A stretch of DNA of 19,663 nucleotides, from NCBI GenBank assembly GCA_035499715.1, contig DATJYF010000300.1:1-19663 (forward strand), given 5' to 3'. Source of the DNA: DASRHD01 sp035499715 (GTDB lineage Bacteria > Verrucomicrobiota > Verrucomicrobiia > Opitutales > Opitutaceae). Under the pieces are notes generated by a model. That model worked only from the letters and a program-made list of their open reading frames with translations. It made no database searches and was not told the DNA's origin. Of the stretch, positions 11,814 through 18,342 are shown one piece after another (position 1 is the first letter of the stretch; each line of letters opens with the position of its first letter). Position numbers and translations under genes: made by a program.

Positions 11814-11984
11814 TTTGCGACGGCATCGTATGCGCTCGAGTTAAGCTTGGCGGAAAAGTCTGCCGTAGATTCAACTCCAGTCGATGTTCCCAAGCGCGGA
11901 AGAGCCTTCACCGATGGCCCTGATCCGCTTCGCTGCATCGATTCTCGCGTGGATTCTTCTTCCGTTCGCGTTATTTTTGGCCCC

Positions 11985-12449
11985 GTGACAATTTCTGAAG
12001 CATCGACGGACCCGCAGATCGCGCGCGTGCGAGCCCTTTTCGAAGAATATGCGGCGTGGCTCGGAGTCGATTTGTGTTTTCAGCGATTCACCGAGGAGCT
12101 GGCCTCGCTTCCCGGACTTTATGCGCGGCCGCGCGGCCGGCTCTTTCTCGGGCTCGTGGAGGATGAGCCGGCGGGTTGTGTGGGTGTGCGGCCGATCAGC
12201 GCTGCCGTCTGCGAAATGAAACGTCTCTACGTCAGGCCCAAGTTTCAGCATCAAGGTTTCGGCCGAAAACTGGCCGAGCAGGCCATCACCGAAGCGCGAT
12301 CCATCGGATATTCGAGCATGACATTGGACACATTGCCGCGGATGGGCGCCGCCATTGTGTTGTACACCTCGCTTGGATTTATCCGGCGAAACGCATATTA
12401 TGAGACTCCGATGCAGGGCACGGTTTTCATGGAACTGGCATTGCAATAA
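11985..12449 (+). CDS. GNAT-family N-acetyltransferase
   Basis: This 154-residue acetyl-CoA-dependent acetyltransferase shows motif A as CEMKRLYVRPKFQHQGFG (76-93), with the acetyl-CoA pyrophosphate-binding Q88-x-x-G91-x-G93, followed by LYTSLGF near the C-terminus (motif B region). The family-typical opening RALFEEYAAWLGVDL and LPGLYARPRGRL match a widespread group of uncharacterised GNATs; the substrate is not predictable. I chose GTG 11985, just before the first family-like strand. The frame stays open back to 11847, but that extension has no family similarity that I can see; GTG 11949 is another option. Between gltD and this start lie 171 bp with no terminator or promoter I can recognise. 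Codon use looks less GC-extreme than gltBD, hinting at an accessory gene. Confidence 0.85.
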   Translation: MTISEASTDPQIARVRALFEEYAAWLGVDLCFQRFTEELASLPGLYARPRGRLFLGLVEDEPAGCVGVRPISAAVCEMKRLYVRPKFQHQGFGRKLAEQAITEARSIGYSSMTLDTLPRMGAAIVLYTSLGFIRRNAYYETPMQGTVFMELALQ

Positions 12450-12492
12450 GACCGCTCGCAGCGGGACGTAATCTTCTCCATAAATTCACTTC

Positions 12493-13089
12493 ATGAAAGG
12501 CTATTTTATTTTTACGCTCTTGATCATTCTCGTTGGCATGGCGGCGACGACGACTGCGCAGGTCCAGTCGCCGGCACCGCCGCCCGCAGCCGACGACTAC
12601 GCGGCATTCGCCGCCCAAATGACGTCGGCGGCAAATCTGGACGATTGCATCGCGAGGATGGACCAGCTGATCGATGCCGGCGAACAGCCGCCCGCTTCGA
12701 GAACCGGGCTGAATATGGTCGCGGCGGACACGAAGAACGGCTTCCACATGGAGTTCTGCGTCGTGAGCACCAAAAGCGCCATCATCTATTATCTGGTTTT
12801 CTCGCGCAAGGGGCTGGATCTCACCTTTTCCGACGCGACCAAGATGATCGCCCTCTTTTGCGACCGCGCCGGGCTGCCCCATCCCATCATCATCACCGAA
12901 GGCGAAAAGCCGGTCTTTTACGCCCAATGGCTGATCAAGCCGTCCGACTGGAAAGACCTGCGCAAGATGATGCTCAAAGTGCGGGCGGAAAACCGCGCCG
13001 AAAAAGATCCGCAAAAAGCATTCGTCACCGCCGTCGTCCGCGAACTCAACGCCAGACAGGCCGCCCAAAGCAAAGAGGAAAGCCCGTAG
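12493..13089 (+). CDS. Secreted protein of unknown function
   Basis: I do not recognise this 198-residue protein. It starts with a clear Sec signal peptide (MKGYFIFTLLIILVGMAATT, cleavage likely after TAQ at about residue 23), followed by a Pro/Ala-rich linker to about residue 35 and then a mixed alpha/beta domain. There is no lipobox Cys, so it is predicted periplasmic or exported. Three cysteines occur in the mature part, in DDCIARM, MEFCVVS and LFCDRAG. The C-terminus is a charged Lys/Glu/Arg-rich helix. It lies 43 bp after the GNAT gene and 20 bp before the zinc-ribbon gene, so it may be co-transcribed with both. No Shine-Dalgarno sequence precedes ATG 12493. Confidence 0.75.
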   Translation: MKGYFIFTLLIILVGMAATTTAQVQSPAPPPAADDYAAFAAQMTSAANLDDCIARMDQLIDAGEQPPASRTGLNMVAADTKNGFHMEFCVVSTKSAIIYYLVFSRKGLDLTFSDATKMIALFCDRAGLPHPIIITEGEKPVFYAQWLIKPSDWKDLRKMMLKVRAENRAEKDPQKAFVTAVVRELNARQAAQSKEESP

Positions 13090-13109
13090 CTCGCGCCTTC
13101 GCAAAGAAG

Positions 13110-13589
13110 ATGACGCCGATGCCGGAGATGACGCCAGAAAGCATTGTGGGAACTATTTCCATCGTGGCGGCGCTTGCGATGCTGCTGATACGTAAATTGC
13201 AGGAGGTGGCATCGAATGTTTCGCCCGATCCCTGGCCGCAGGAGATCGATCACGAGGTCAAGACGCCGGAGGCGGTTCCGTTGTGCGTTGATTGTCTCTA
13301 TCCACAGGATGAAGACCGCTGGTTTTGTCCGCATTGCGGCTTCCCCACCGGCAATTATGTCACCACGATGCATTATCTCCACATTTTCGCGATGGGCGAA
13401 GTTCTCCGCCGGGGCGTGATCGGACCTCCGGAAAAAGGCCCCGGTCGCAAAATGTTTTTTGCCATTTATTCCCTGTCCGAGTACGGCCCGTTCGCTCCGA
13501 TTTACTGGTTCTGGATGGTCCGAAAAGCCTGCGGAAAACCCATCTGCCAGGCACACAGGAAGGAGCTGGAATTTGAGGAGCGAAGCTAA
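13110..13589 (+). CDS. Membrane-anchored zinc-ribbon protein of unknown function
   Basis: The 159-residue product has one N-terminal transmembrane segment (about residues 12-27) and then a four-cysteine zinc ribbon, C59-x2-C62 and C73-x2-C76, in the form CVDC...CPHC. After it come a conserved-looking stretch with YLHIFAMGEVLRRG (89-102) and an aromatic, partly hydrophobic segment YGPFAPIYWFWMV near 125-137 that may be re-entrant or membrane-associated. Zinc ribbons of this type usually serve protein or nucleic acid binding, but I cannot name a function. ATG 13110 is the first of three in-frame ATGs (others at 13119 and 13128), so the start is uncertain by a few residues. It lies 20 bp after the secreted protein gene and 39 bp before the next gene. 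Confidence 0.75.
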   Translation: MTPMPEMTPESIVGTISIVAALAMLLIRKLQEVASNVSPDPWPQEIDHEVKTPEAVPLCVDCLYPQDEDRWFCPHCGFPTGNYVTTMHYLHIFAMGEVLRRGVIGPPEKGPGRKMFFAIYSLSEYGPFAPIYWFWMVRKACGKPICQAHRKELEFEERS

Positions 13590-13628
13590 GCCGACCGGTT
13601 CGGGCGGGCCGGACCGGCCGCGGGGGTC

Positions 13629-14042
13629 ATGAATGATTCGTGGTGGATCTGGGGTGTGCGGCCGGCGGGAATTTTCCATTTCGCCACGCTCGTGGCGGCG
13701 TGCTTCACCCCCATCCCGCCGAACTGGGAAAAAAATCTCGCCGGCCTGCCGGAAGTCCACCGGCGTTTCGCCGTGGCGCAGAATTTTTTCATCGGCGCGA
13801 CCATCGCCTTCGGCGGCGCCGTCAGCCTTCTCTTTGCGCCCGAGCTGGTCGGCAGTTCGATCGCGGCGCGGATCATCTGCGCCGCGATCGCGCTGTGGTG
13901 GGGCGGCCGTCTTATAGTCCTCCAATGGCTCGGCGTGCGGCCGCATCTGCGGAACAGCTGGCTGAAGACCGGCTTTGTCCTGCTTCAGATCGAATGCGCG
14001 ACGTATGCGGTCGCTTATGGCTGGCTGGCGGCGGGCCGATAA
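13629..14042 (+). CDS. Multi-pass membrane protein of unknown function
   Basis: The 137-residue protein has about four hydrophobic segments, near residues 12-28, 52-70, 79-99 and 113-134, with short polar loops. It opens with a Trp-rich MNDSWWIWG. A basic/acidic loop PNWEKNLAGLPEVHRRF lies between segments 1 and 2. I see no motif of a known transporter or enzyme. It is the last gene of the plus-strand run that starts with the GNAT gene, and it converges on the minus-strand membrane protein gene 91 bp away. No hairpin with a T-tract is visible in that convergent gap, so how transcription ends there is unclear. Confidence 0.7.
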   Translation: MNDSWWIWGVRPAGIFHFATLVAACFTPIPPNWEKNLAGLPEVHRRFAVAQNFFIGATIAFGGAVSLLFAPELVGSSIAARIICAAIALWWGGRLIVLQWLGVRPHLRNSWLKTGFVLLQIECATYAVAYGWLAAGR

Positions 14043-14133
14043 GCGCGGAAACCAACCGGACAAAAGTATAACCTCATGGGTCGCACTTGGCCGCGGCTGC
14101 GGGAGGACCGTTGCGCGAACCAAAAATCACGCC

Positions 14134-15012
14134 TCACTCGTAGCGCGAGCTGCGGCCGAAATAATTCAGCAGCAAAATTTCCTTCCAGACGCGGAAGCGG
14201 CCCTCGTAGGTGATCTTGCCGTACTCGTCGCGTTCGGCGCGGGGGAAAAGGAAGCCGAGCTCGGTGTTGACGCGATCGAGCTCATGCTGCTGGGCGTTGA
14301 GGTCGGAAAGCGGATCGGTCTGCCAGGGCAGGATGGCTTCACCGGCGCGGGCCAGGCGGGCCCGGTGGTGGGCGACAAGGCCGGCGAGCGAGCGGCGGAG
14401 AGGACTGCGCTCGACGATCCAGTTTTCCGGATAGAATCCGCCGAAGGGCAGGTAAAGATTGTCGGTCACGTAGCGCCGCCCGCCCGCCGTCTGCGACGAG
14501 AGGCTGTAGCAGACGGTGAGCAGGCCGTTGGGCTGGGGGAGGAAGGTGATCTGCAGGCGGGTGTACGCGTCGGCGTCCTGGTAAATCGAGGTGCGCAGAT
14601 GGAGGCCGCCCCCGACCTCGGCCTTGAGCGCCTGCACCTGCTTGAAGCCGTGCAGCCGCAGCCAGTCGCGGACGCGAAGGAGCCGAGGCAGGGTGGGCCA
14701 TTCCTCGCCGCTCTGGTTGAGCACGAAGCGCGGGAAAAGCGGGAGCGGGCTTTCGCTCAGCGCGCGGATGGCGAGCCAGTTGTAGAGCGTGACAAAAAGA
14801 AACCAGAGAATGAACGCGGAGACGGCCAGGACCCAGAACGGCCGGTCGATGAGCTGAAAATCCACCGACATTTCCGCCAGCACCAGGCTGCCGACGATCC
14901 AGCGCATCCAGCGCAGGACGAGCGCGATCACCGGTGAGGCGTAGCGGTCGTTGAGGGTGTGCAGCACGACCACCAACAGCATGGCGGCGAGCAGGGGATA
15001 GGAAATTTGCAT
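14134..15012 (-). CDS. Membrane protein of unknown function, downstream of dnaN
   Basis: I do not recognise this 292-residue protein. Hydrophobic segments lie at about residues 5-20, 36-50 and 58-82, so the N-terminal third is membrane-embedded. The remaining 200 residues are soluble, mixed alpha/beta and rich in Arg and Leu, with an acidic/basic helical region (about 215-260) and a C-terminus ending LLLNYFGRSSRYE. The reverse frame over the same stretch is also open, but this strand has the coherent membrane topology. It lies 37 bp downstream of dnaN on the same strand, suggesting co-transcription with the sliding clamp gene, which is an unusual companion. Confidence 0.72.
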   Translation of the reverse strand: MQISYPLLAAMLLVVVLHTLNDRYASPVIALVLRWMRWIVGSLVLAEMSVDFQLIDRPFWVLAVSAFILWFLFVTLYNWLAIRALSESPLPLFPRFVLNQSGEEWPTLPRLLRVRDWLRLHGFKQVQALKAEVGGGLHLRTSIYQDADAYTRLQITFLPQPNGLLTVCYSLSSQTAGGRRYVTDNLYLPFGGFYPENWIVERSPLRRSLAGLVAHHRARLARAGEAILPWQTDPLSDLNAQQHELDRVNTELGFLFPRAERDEYGKITYEGRFRVWKEILLLNYFGRSSRYE

Positions 15013-15049
15013 GGCGGGAAGAAGCGGCCGGGGGCGCGGCGGGAAACGC

Positions 15050-16174
15050 TCAGCTCAGCCGCACCGGCATGATCACGCAGATGAAGCTGTCAAGGGTTTT
15101 GAACACACCCGGGCTGACTTCGTCCTTAAGTTCGAAAAAAATCTCGTCCTTCGCAAGTGCGCGCAGCGGATCCATGACGAAGGTCGGATTGAAGGCGACC
15201 TGCAGGTCCGGCCCGCTGTAGCTGATGGCCATCGATTCGTGGGCCTCGCCGAAGTCGGGGCTCTGCGCCGTGATCTCGAGCAGATTGCTGGTGAGCTTGA
15301 TCTTGACCGAATTCGACTTTTCGCTGGTGACGAGGGCGGCGCGGTGGATGCACTGGAGGAAAAGTTCGCGCTCGAGCTTGATCCGCTGGTGCGTCTCCTT
15401 GGGGATGACCTGCTGGTAGTTGGGGTAGTTGCCTTCGACGACCTTGGAGTAGAGATAGACGCTGTCGACCAGGCCGCTGCTGTCCTTGTCGGTGCCGATC
15501 TGAAAGGCGGCGCGGCGCTCGTTGAAATTGATTTTGAGCTTTTCGCCCTTTTCGAGGAGGCGTTGGAGTTCGCCGACCGTTTTGGCCGGAAGGATGATGC
15601 TGCCGGCGCTTGAGGCCGGCACTTCCATGTCCTTGCTCATGAGGGCGAGGCGACGGCCGTCGGTGGCGACGAGAGAGAGTTTGCCGTCCTTGAAGTTGAA
15701 ATAAACGCCGTTGAGGATGTAGCGCGTCTCGTCGGTCGATTGCGCATAGGCCACACTCTTGAGCATGGTGGTGAGTTCGGCCTGCGCGAGGGTGAACGCC
15801 TTTTCATCGCCGAACTCCGGCAGCGGCGGAAATTCCTCCTTGCCGATGCCCATGATGCGGAAATTGGAGCCGCCGGAAACGAGCTTCACCTGGTGATTGG
15901 GCGAAGCGTCGAGCGTGACGTCGATGTTCGGCAGTTCGCGGACGATGGTGGCGAGACGCTTGACCGGAAGAGTGACCGCGCCGGCTTCCTTGACCTCGGC
16001 CTTCAACTTGCAGCGGATGCCAAGATCCAAATTGGTGGTGGTGAGAGAAATTTGGTCTTTCTCCGCTTCGATCAGCACATTGCTCAAAATGGGCATGGTC
16101 GCCTTTGAACCGACGACGTTGAGCACTTGGGCGAGACCGTTGGCGAAATGGTCGCGGTTGATTTTGAATTTCAT
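15050..16174 (-). CDS. dnaN: DNA polymerase III beta subunit (sliding clamp), DnaN
   Basis: The beta clamp is a ring-shaped dimer that tethers DNA polymerases and many repair proteins to DNA. The 374-residue product has the three similar domains of about 125 residues each. Recognisable family segments include NVVGSKATMPILSNVLIE near the N-terminus, ETRYILNGVYFNF and LVATDGRRLAL in the middle, VVEGNYPNYQQVIP, and the C-terminal VIMPVRLS corresponding to the VVMPMRL ending that lines the partner-binding pocket. Length is normal. dnaA, recF and gyrB, the usual neighbours, are absent. A 235-bp intergenic region rich in palindromes precedes the gene, and the downstream membrane protein follows after 37 bp. 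ATG 16174 has no Shine-Dalgarno sequence. Confidence 0.97.
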   Translation of the reverse strand: MKFKINRDHFANGLAQVLNVVGSKATMPILSNVLIEAEKDQISLTTTNLDLGIRCKLKAEVKEAGAVTLPVKRLATIVRELPNIDVTLDASPNHQVKLVSGGSNFRIMGIGKEEFPPLPEFGDEKAFTLAQAELTTMLKSVAYAQSTDETRYILNGVYFNFKDGKLSLVATDGRRLALMSKDMEVPASSAGSIILPAKTVGELQRLLEKGEKLKINFNERRAAFQIGTDKDSSGLVDSVYLYSKVVEGNYPNYQQVIPKETHQRIKLERELFLQCIHRAALVTSEKSNSVKIKLTSNLLEITAQSPDFGEAHESMAISYSGPDLQVAFNPTFVMDPLRALAKDEIFFELKDEVSPGVFKTLDSFICVIMPVRLS

Positions 16175-16251
16175 GGAAAGAGGCGGGGCCGGATTTGAGA
16201 AACTAGCAAAAACGAATCGAGAAGAGATTCAATTCATAATCAAGCAGTCTT

Positions 16252-16278
16252 AGTATAGGCTGCGAAAAAGATGAACAA
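16252..16278 (-). promoter_or_regulatory. Candidate promoter for dnaN
   Basis: On the minus strand TTGTTC (16278-16273) and TATACT (16257-16252) resemble -35 and -10 boxes, about 80 bases before the dnaN start. The 15-base spacer is shorter than ideal, so the -35 assignment is weak; the -10 lies in an AT-rich patch. The -35 overlaps one copy of the repeated GAACAACCCG motif. Confidence 0.3.
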
Positions 16279-16371
16279 CCCGGTTTTGAAAGGCCATTTT
16301 CGCTCTTGGCCGTCCTTCCGCAGTGACTGCGAATAACACCGGCGCCGGTGGGAACAACCCGCCGGTTGTTC
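16273..16371. repeat. Repeated GAACAACC motif and palindromes between pssA and dnaN
   Basis: GAACAACCCG occurs as a 10-bp direct repeat at 16273-16282 and 16352-16361. The second copy is one arm of a perfect 8-bp inverted repeat, GAACAACC (16352-16359) with GGTTGTTC (16364-16371), separated by CGCC. Next to it are a 14-bp perfect palindrome, CACCGGCGCCGGTG (16337-16350), and CGCAGT-G-ACTGCG (16319-16331). CCCGCC (16358-16363) can alternatively pair with GGCGGG (16375-16380), giving a competing hairpin. The set may be an operator array for dnaN, a terminator region for pssA (though no T-tract follows), or a repeated palindromic element. Confidence 0.5.
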
Positions 16372-16409
16372 GCAGGCGGGAGTTGTTGACGTGAAAAGAG
16401 GTCGTATGT

Positions 16410-17279
16410 TCACATTTTTATCGACAAGGCGGAGCGCATTTTTCGGGCTCGCTGGATTCTGCGCCAGTGGCCGAACAGGCCATAAAAAATATAGCCGAGA
16501 AAGATCCAGAGCAGCGCGATTTCTTGGAATTCCATCACGCCGCCGATCAAAATGAAGATCAAGACGAAGGTCCGCAATCGCGTCCGGGTCTGCCAGTCGA
16601 CTTGTTTGAAACTGGGGTAGCGGATCGTTGTCATCATTAGAAAGGCAATCAGCACCATGAGAAAGGGCAGGATGATTGCCCAGCGACCCAAATCACGGTT
16701 GTTGTTAGCCAAGCGAAGAAGAAAGAGCACCAGCGAGACCACGGTACCCGCCGCGGCCGGCACCGGCAGGCCGACAAAATCCTTGGAGCTTTCCTTCTGC
16801 GCACGGTTGAGGAGGGGATTGGTGATGACGTTGAACCGCGCCAGCCGCATCGACGCACACAGCAAATAAACGAAGCCAACCAGCCAGCCAATCTGCCGGA
16901 ACCATTCGATGCCTTGGAAGTCCGGCGAAAGGATCAGAAAGAACACCATCAGAGCCGGCGCGACGCCGAAGGAGACGACATCGGCTAGGGAATCGAACTC
17001 CGCGCCGAAAAGAGACTCGCGCCCGCCCATGCGCGCCAGCCGGCCGTCAAGCGAATCGAAAAGCACCGCGCCGAGAATGAACCACACCGCCTGGGTATAG
17101 AGGTCCGACGGGGTGTGCTCCGCATATTCGCCCCCGGTCGCCATTCGTGCCTGGATGCATTTGATCACGGCGACGAAACCGCAGAAGAGGTTGCCCGCGG
17201 TCATCAGGTTGGGCAGCAGGTAAATGCGGCTGGCCTGCCGGACGTTGTAGGGATTTTCGCGCGCTTCGAGGTCGGCCAT
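16410..17279 (-). CDS. pssA: CDP-diacylglycerol--serine O-phosphatidyltransferase (phosphatidylserine synthase)
   Basis: This integral membrane enzyme condenses CDP-diacylglycerol with L-serine to make phosphatidylserine, the precursor of phosphatidylethanolamine. The 289-residue product carries the complete CDP-alcohol phosphatidyltransferase motif D78-G79-x2-A82-R83-x8-G92-x3-D96-x3-D100, whose aspartates bind the metal ions. The opening IYLLPNLMTAGNLFCGF (19-35) is the signature of the PssA type rather than the glycerol-phosphate (PgsA) type. Several transmembrane helices follow, and a basic tail ends the protein. ATG 17279 puts this signature at its normal place; the open frame continues upstream through the preceding gene, which is coincidental. 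It begins 14 bp after the RelE-like gene, so the two likely share a transcript. Confidence 0.93.
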   Translation of the reverse strand: MADLEARENPYNVRQASRIYLLPNLMTAGNLFCGFVAVIKCIQARMATGGEYAEHTPSDLYTQAVWFILGAVLFDSLDGRLARMGGRESLFGAEFDSLADVVSFGVAPALMVFFLILSPDFQGIEWFRQIGWLVGFVYLLCASMRLARFNVITNPLLNRAQKESSKDFVGLPVPAAAGTVVSLVLFLLRLANNNRDLGRWAIILPFLMVLIAFLMMTTIRYPSFKQVDWQTRTRLRTFVLIFILIGGVMEFQEIALLWIFLGYIFYGLFGHWRRIQRARKMRSALSIKM

Positions 17280-17293
17280 GGCGGGAGAGCGGG

Positions 17294-17647
17294 CTATTTC
17301 TTGGTCAGCGACTCGAGATATTTCCAGAAGCGCGAGTGCTGCTCGAAGAGCTGCTGCTCGGTGACTGGCAGTTTGTTGCGGAGCAGGAAATCCTCGAGCG
17401 AGTTTCTGTGCAGGATGTAGACGATGTGCAGCGTTTCGGCGTGGACTTCGAAATAAAAACGGTAATCGCCCGACCGCAACCGGTAAAAAGTCTGGCCGCC
17501 GCGCGAAAACCGGCCGAGCGGCTCGCGCGGGGCCGCCAGATCGGCGGATTTCAGGTTGCTGACCGGATCGATCAGCTCCATCTGCGCCAGCTTGTCGAGC
17601 TTGTTGAGCTCGCGCATGCTTTGCTCGGAAAAGGTGACCTGATACAT
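17294..17647 (-). CDS. RelE/ParE-superfamily-like protein with no visible antitoxin
   Basis: The 117-residue protein resembles the RelE/ParE toxin fold. A helical N-terminal part (residues 8-33, SEQSMRELNKLDKLAQMELI) is followed by a basic strand region with FYRLRSGDYRFYFEV (54-68), the R-x-G-D-Y-R core of the superfamily, then LHIVYILHRNSLEDFLLR (73-90). A C-terminal tail of about 25 residues (93-117) goes beyond the usual fold. No antitoxin gene lies on either side: upstream is a 99-bp divergent gap and downstream is pssA, 14 bp away. The protein may be a domesticated regulator rather than an active toxin. I chose ATG 17647 because the fold begins right after it; the longer frame to 17731 adds unrelated sequence. 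Confidence 0.72.
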   Translation of the reverse strand: MYQVTFSEQSMRELNKLDKLAQMELIDPVSNLKSADLAAPREPLGRFSRGGQTFYRLRSGDYRFYFEVHAETLHIVYILHRNSLEDFLLRNKLPVTEQQLFEQHSRFWKYLESLTKK

Positions 17648-17746
17648 GGGCAAATGGTGGGTCGGGCTCAGGCTGGCTGGTAACCACGCCCGCCCGCCAG
17701 CGTCATCAAAAGGAATGCTGCAACGAACCAACCCCTATTTCGGTTC

Positions 17747-18304
17747 ATGAAACGCCTATGCTTAGCTCTCCCGCTCCTTTCGGCAACGCTATTCCTTGCC
17801 GCTCCCGCCCGCGCGGACGATGAACCGGCCGCTCCGGACACCGCTGCGCCCGCCGGCGATCTCCAGCCTGGCGGCGCCACCTATCAGCAGTTGCTGCAAC
17901 GCTACGACACCAACCACGATGGCAAGCTCGACCAAAACGAACTCGCCGCCGCTCACGAGGACATGGCCCAACAGCGGCTCGAAAGCGGCAAGGGCGTGGG
18001 CAAGAAGGTCCGTCAGCAGCTCCTCGACATGTTCGACAAGGAGCACAAGGGCTACCTCAATCCCGAGGAACGCGCCCAGGCGCGCGCTTATTTGCAGCAG
18101 CATGTCGAGCTTCGCCGGCAGCTGATTCTTGAGCGCTATGATACCAATCACGACGGCAAACTCGATGACAACGAACGCGCCGCGATGATGGCAGACCTCC
18201 GCAAGATGCGCGCCAAGCGCCTCCAGCGCGAAGGCGGCACAACTGCTCCGGCCCCGCCGGCCGCCGCGCCATCGGGCGATCCAGGCGATCCGCCGAATAA
18301 ATAA
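17747..18304 (+). CDS. Secreted EF-hand calcium-binding protein
   Basis: The 185-residue protein has a Sec signal peptide (residues 1-23, cleavage after ARA) and an Ala/Pro/Asp-rich linker. Two canonical EF-hand loops follow, D54-T-N-H-D-G-K-L-D-Q-N-E65 and D132-T-N-H-D-G-K-L-D-D-N-E143, nearly identical to each other. Between them is a degenerate third loop, D97-K-E-H-K-G-Y-L-N-P-E-E108, with Lys at position 5 instead of an acidic or Asn ligand, so probably weak or non-binding. The odd number of loops and the basic helices around them suggest a calcium-responsive periplasmic or exported protein. The tail (165-185) is Pro/Ala/Gly-rich and disordered. It is divergent from the RelE-like gene; the solute-binding protein gene begins 38 bp downstream. 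Confidence 0.88.
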   Translation: MKRLCLALPLLSATLFLAAPARADDEPAAPDTAAPAGDLQPGGATYQQLLQRYDTNHDGKLDQNELAAAHEDMAQQRLESGKGVGKKVRQQLLDMFDKEHKGYLNPEERAQARAYLQQHVELRRQLILERYDTNHDGKLDDNERAAMMADLRKMRAKRLQREGGTTAPAPPAAAPSGDPGDPPNK

Positions 18305-18342
18305 GGTCGACGCCGGCGCGGCCTTTCGCCTCTGCTCTTGGC

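Noticed and set aside
11847..11984. N-terminal extension of the GNAT acetyltransferase
   Set aside because: The open frame is upstream of the family start and has no recognisable domain; GTG 11985 directly precedes the family-like first strand.
12452..12464. CCGCT-CGC-AGCGG hairpin after the GNAT gene as a terminator
   Set aside because: The stem is 5 bp with no following T-tract, so it is not a convincing intrinsic terminator.
13607..13619. GGCCGG-A-CCGGCC palindrome between two unknown genes
   Set aside because: The single-base centre cannot form a normal hairpin loop, and GC-rich palindromes of this size are expected in DNA of this composition.
17294..17647. A complete toxin-antitoxin module
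   Set aside because: Only a RelE-like gene is present. The flanking 99 bp and the pssA side contain no frame resembling an antitoxin.
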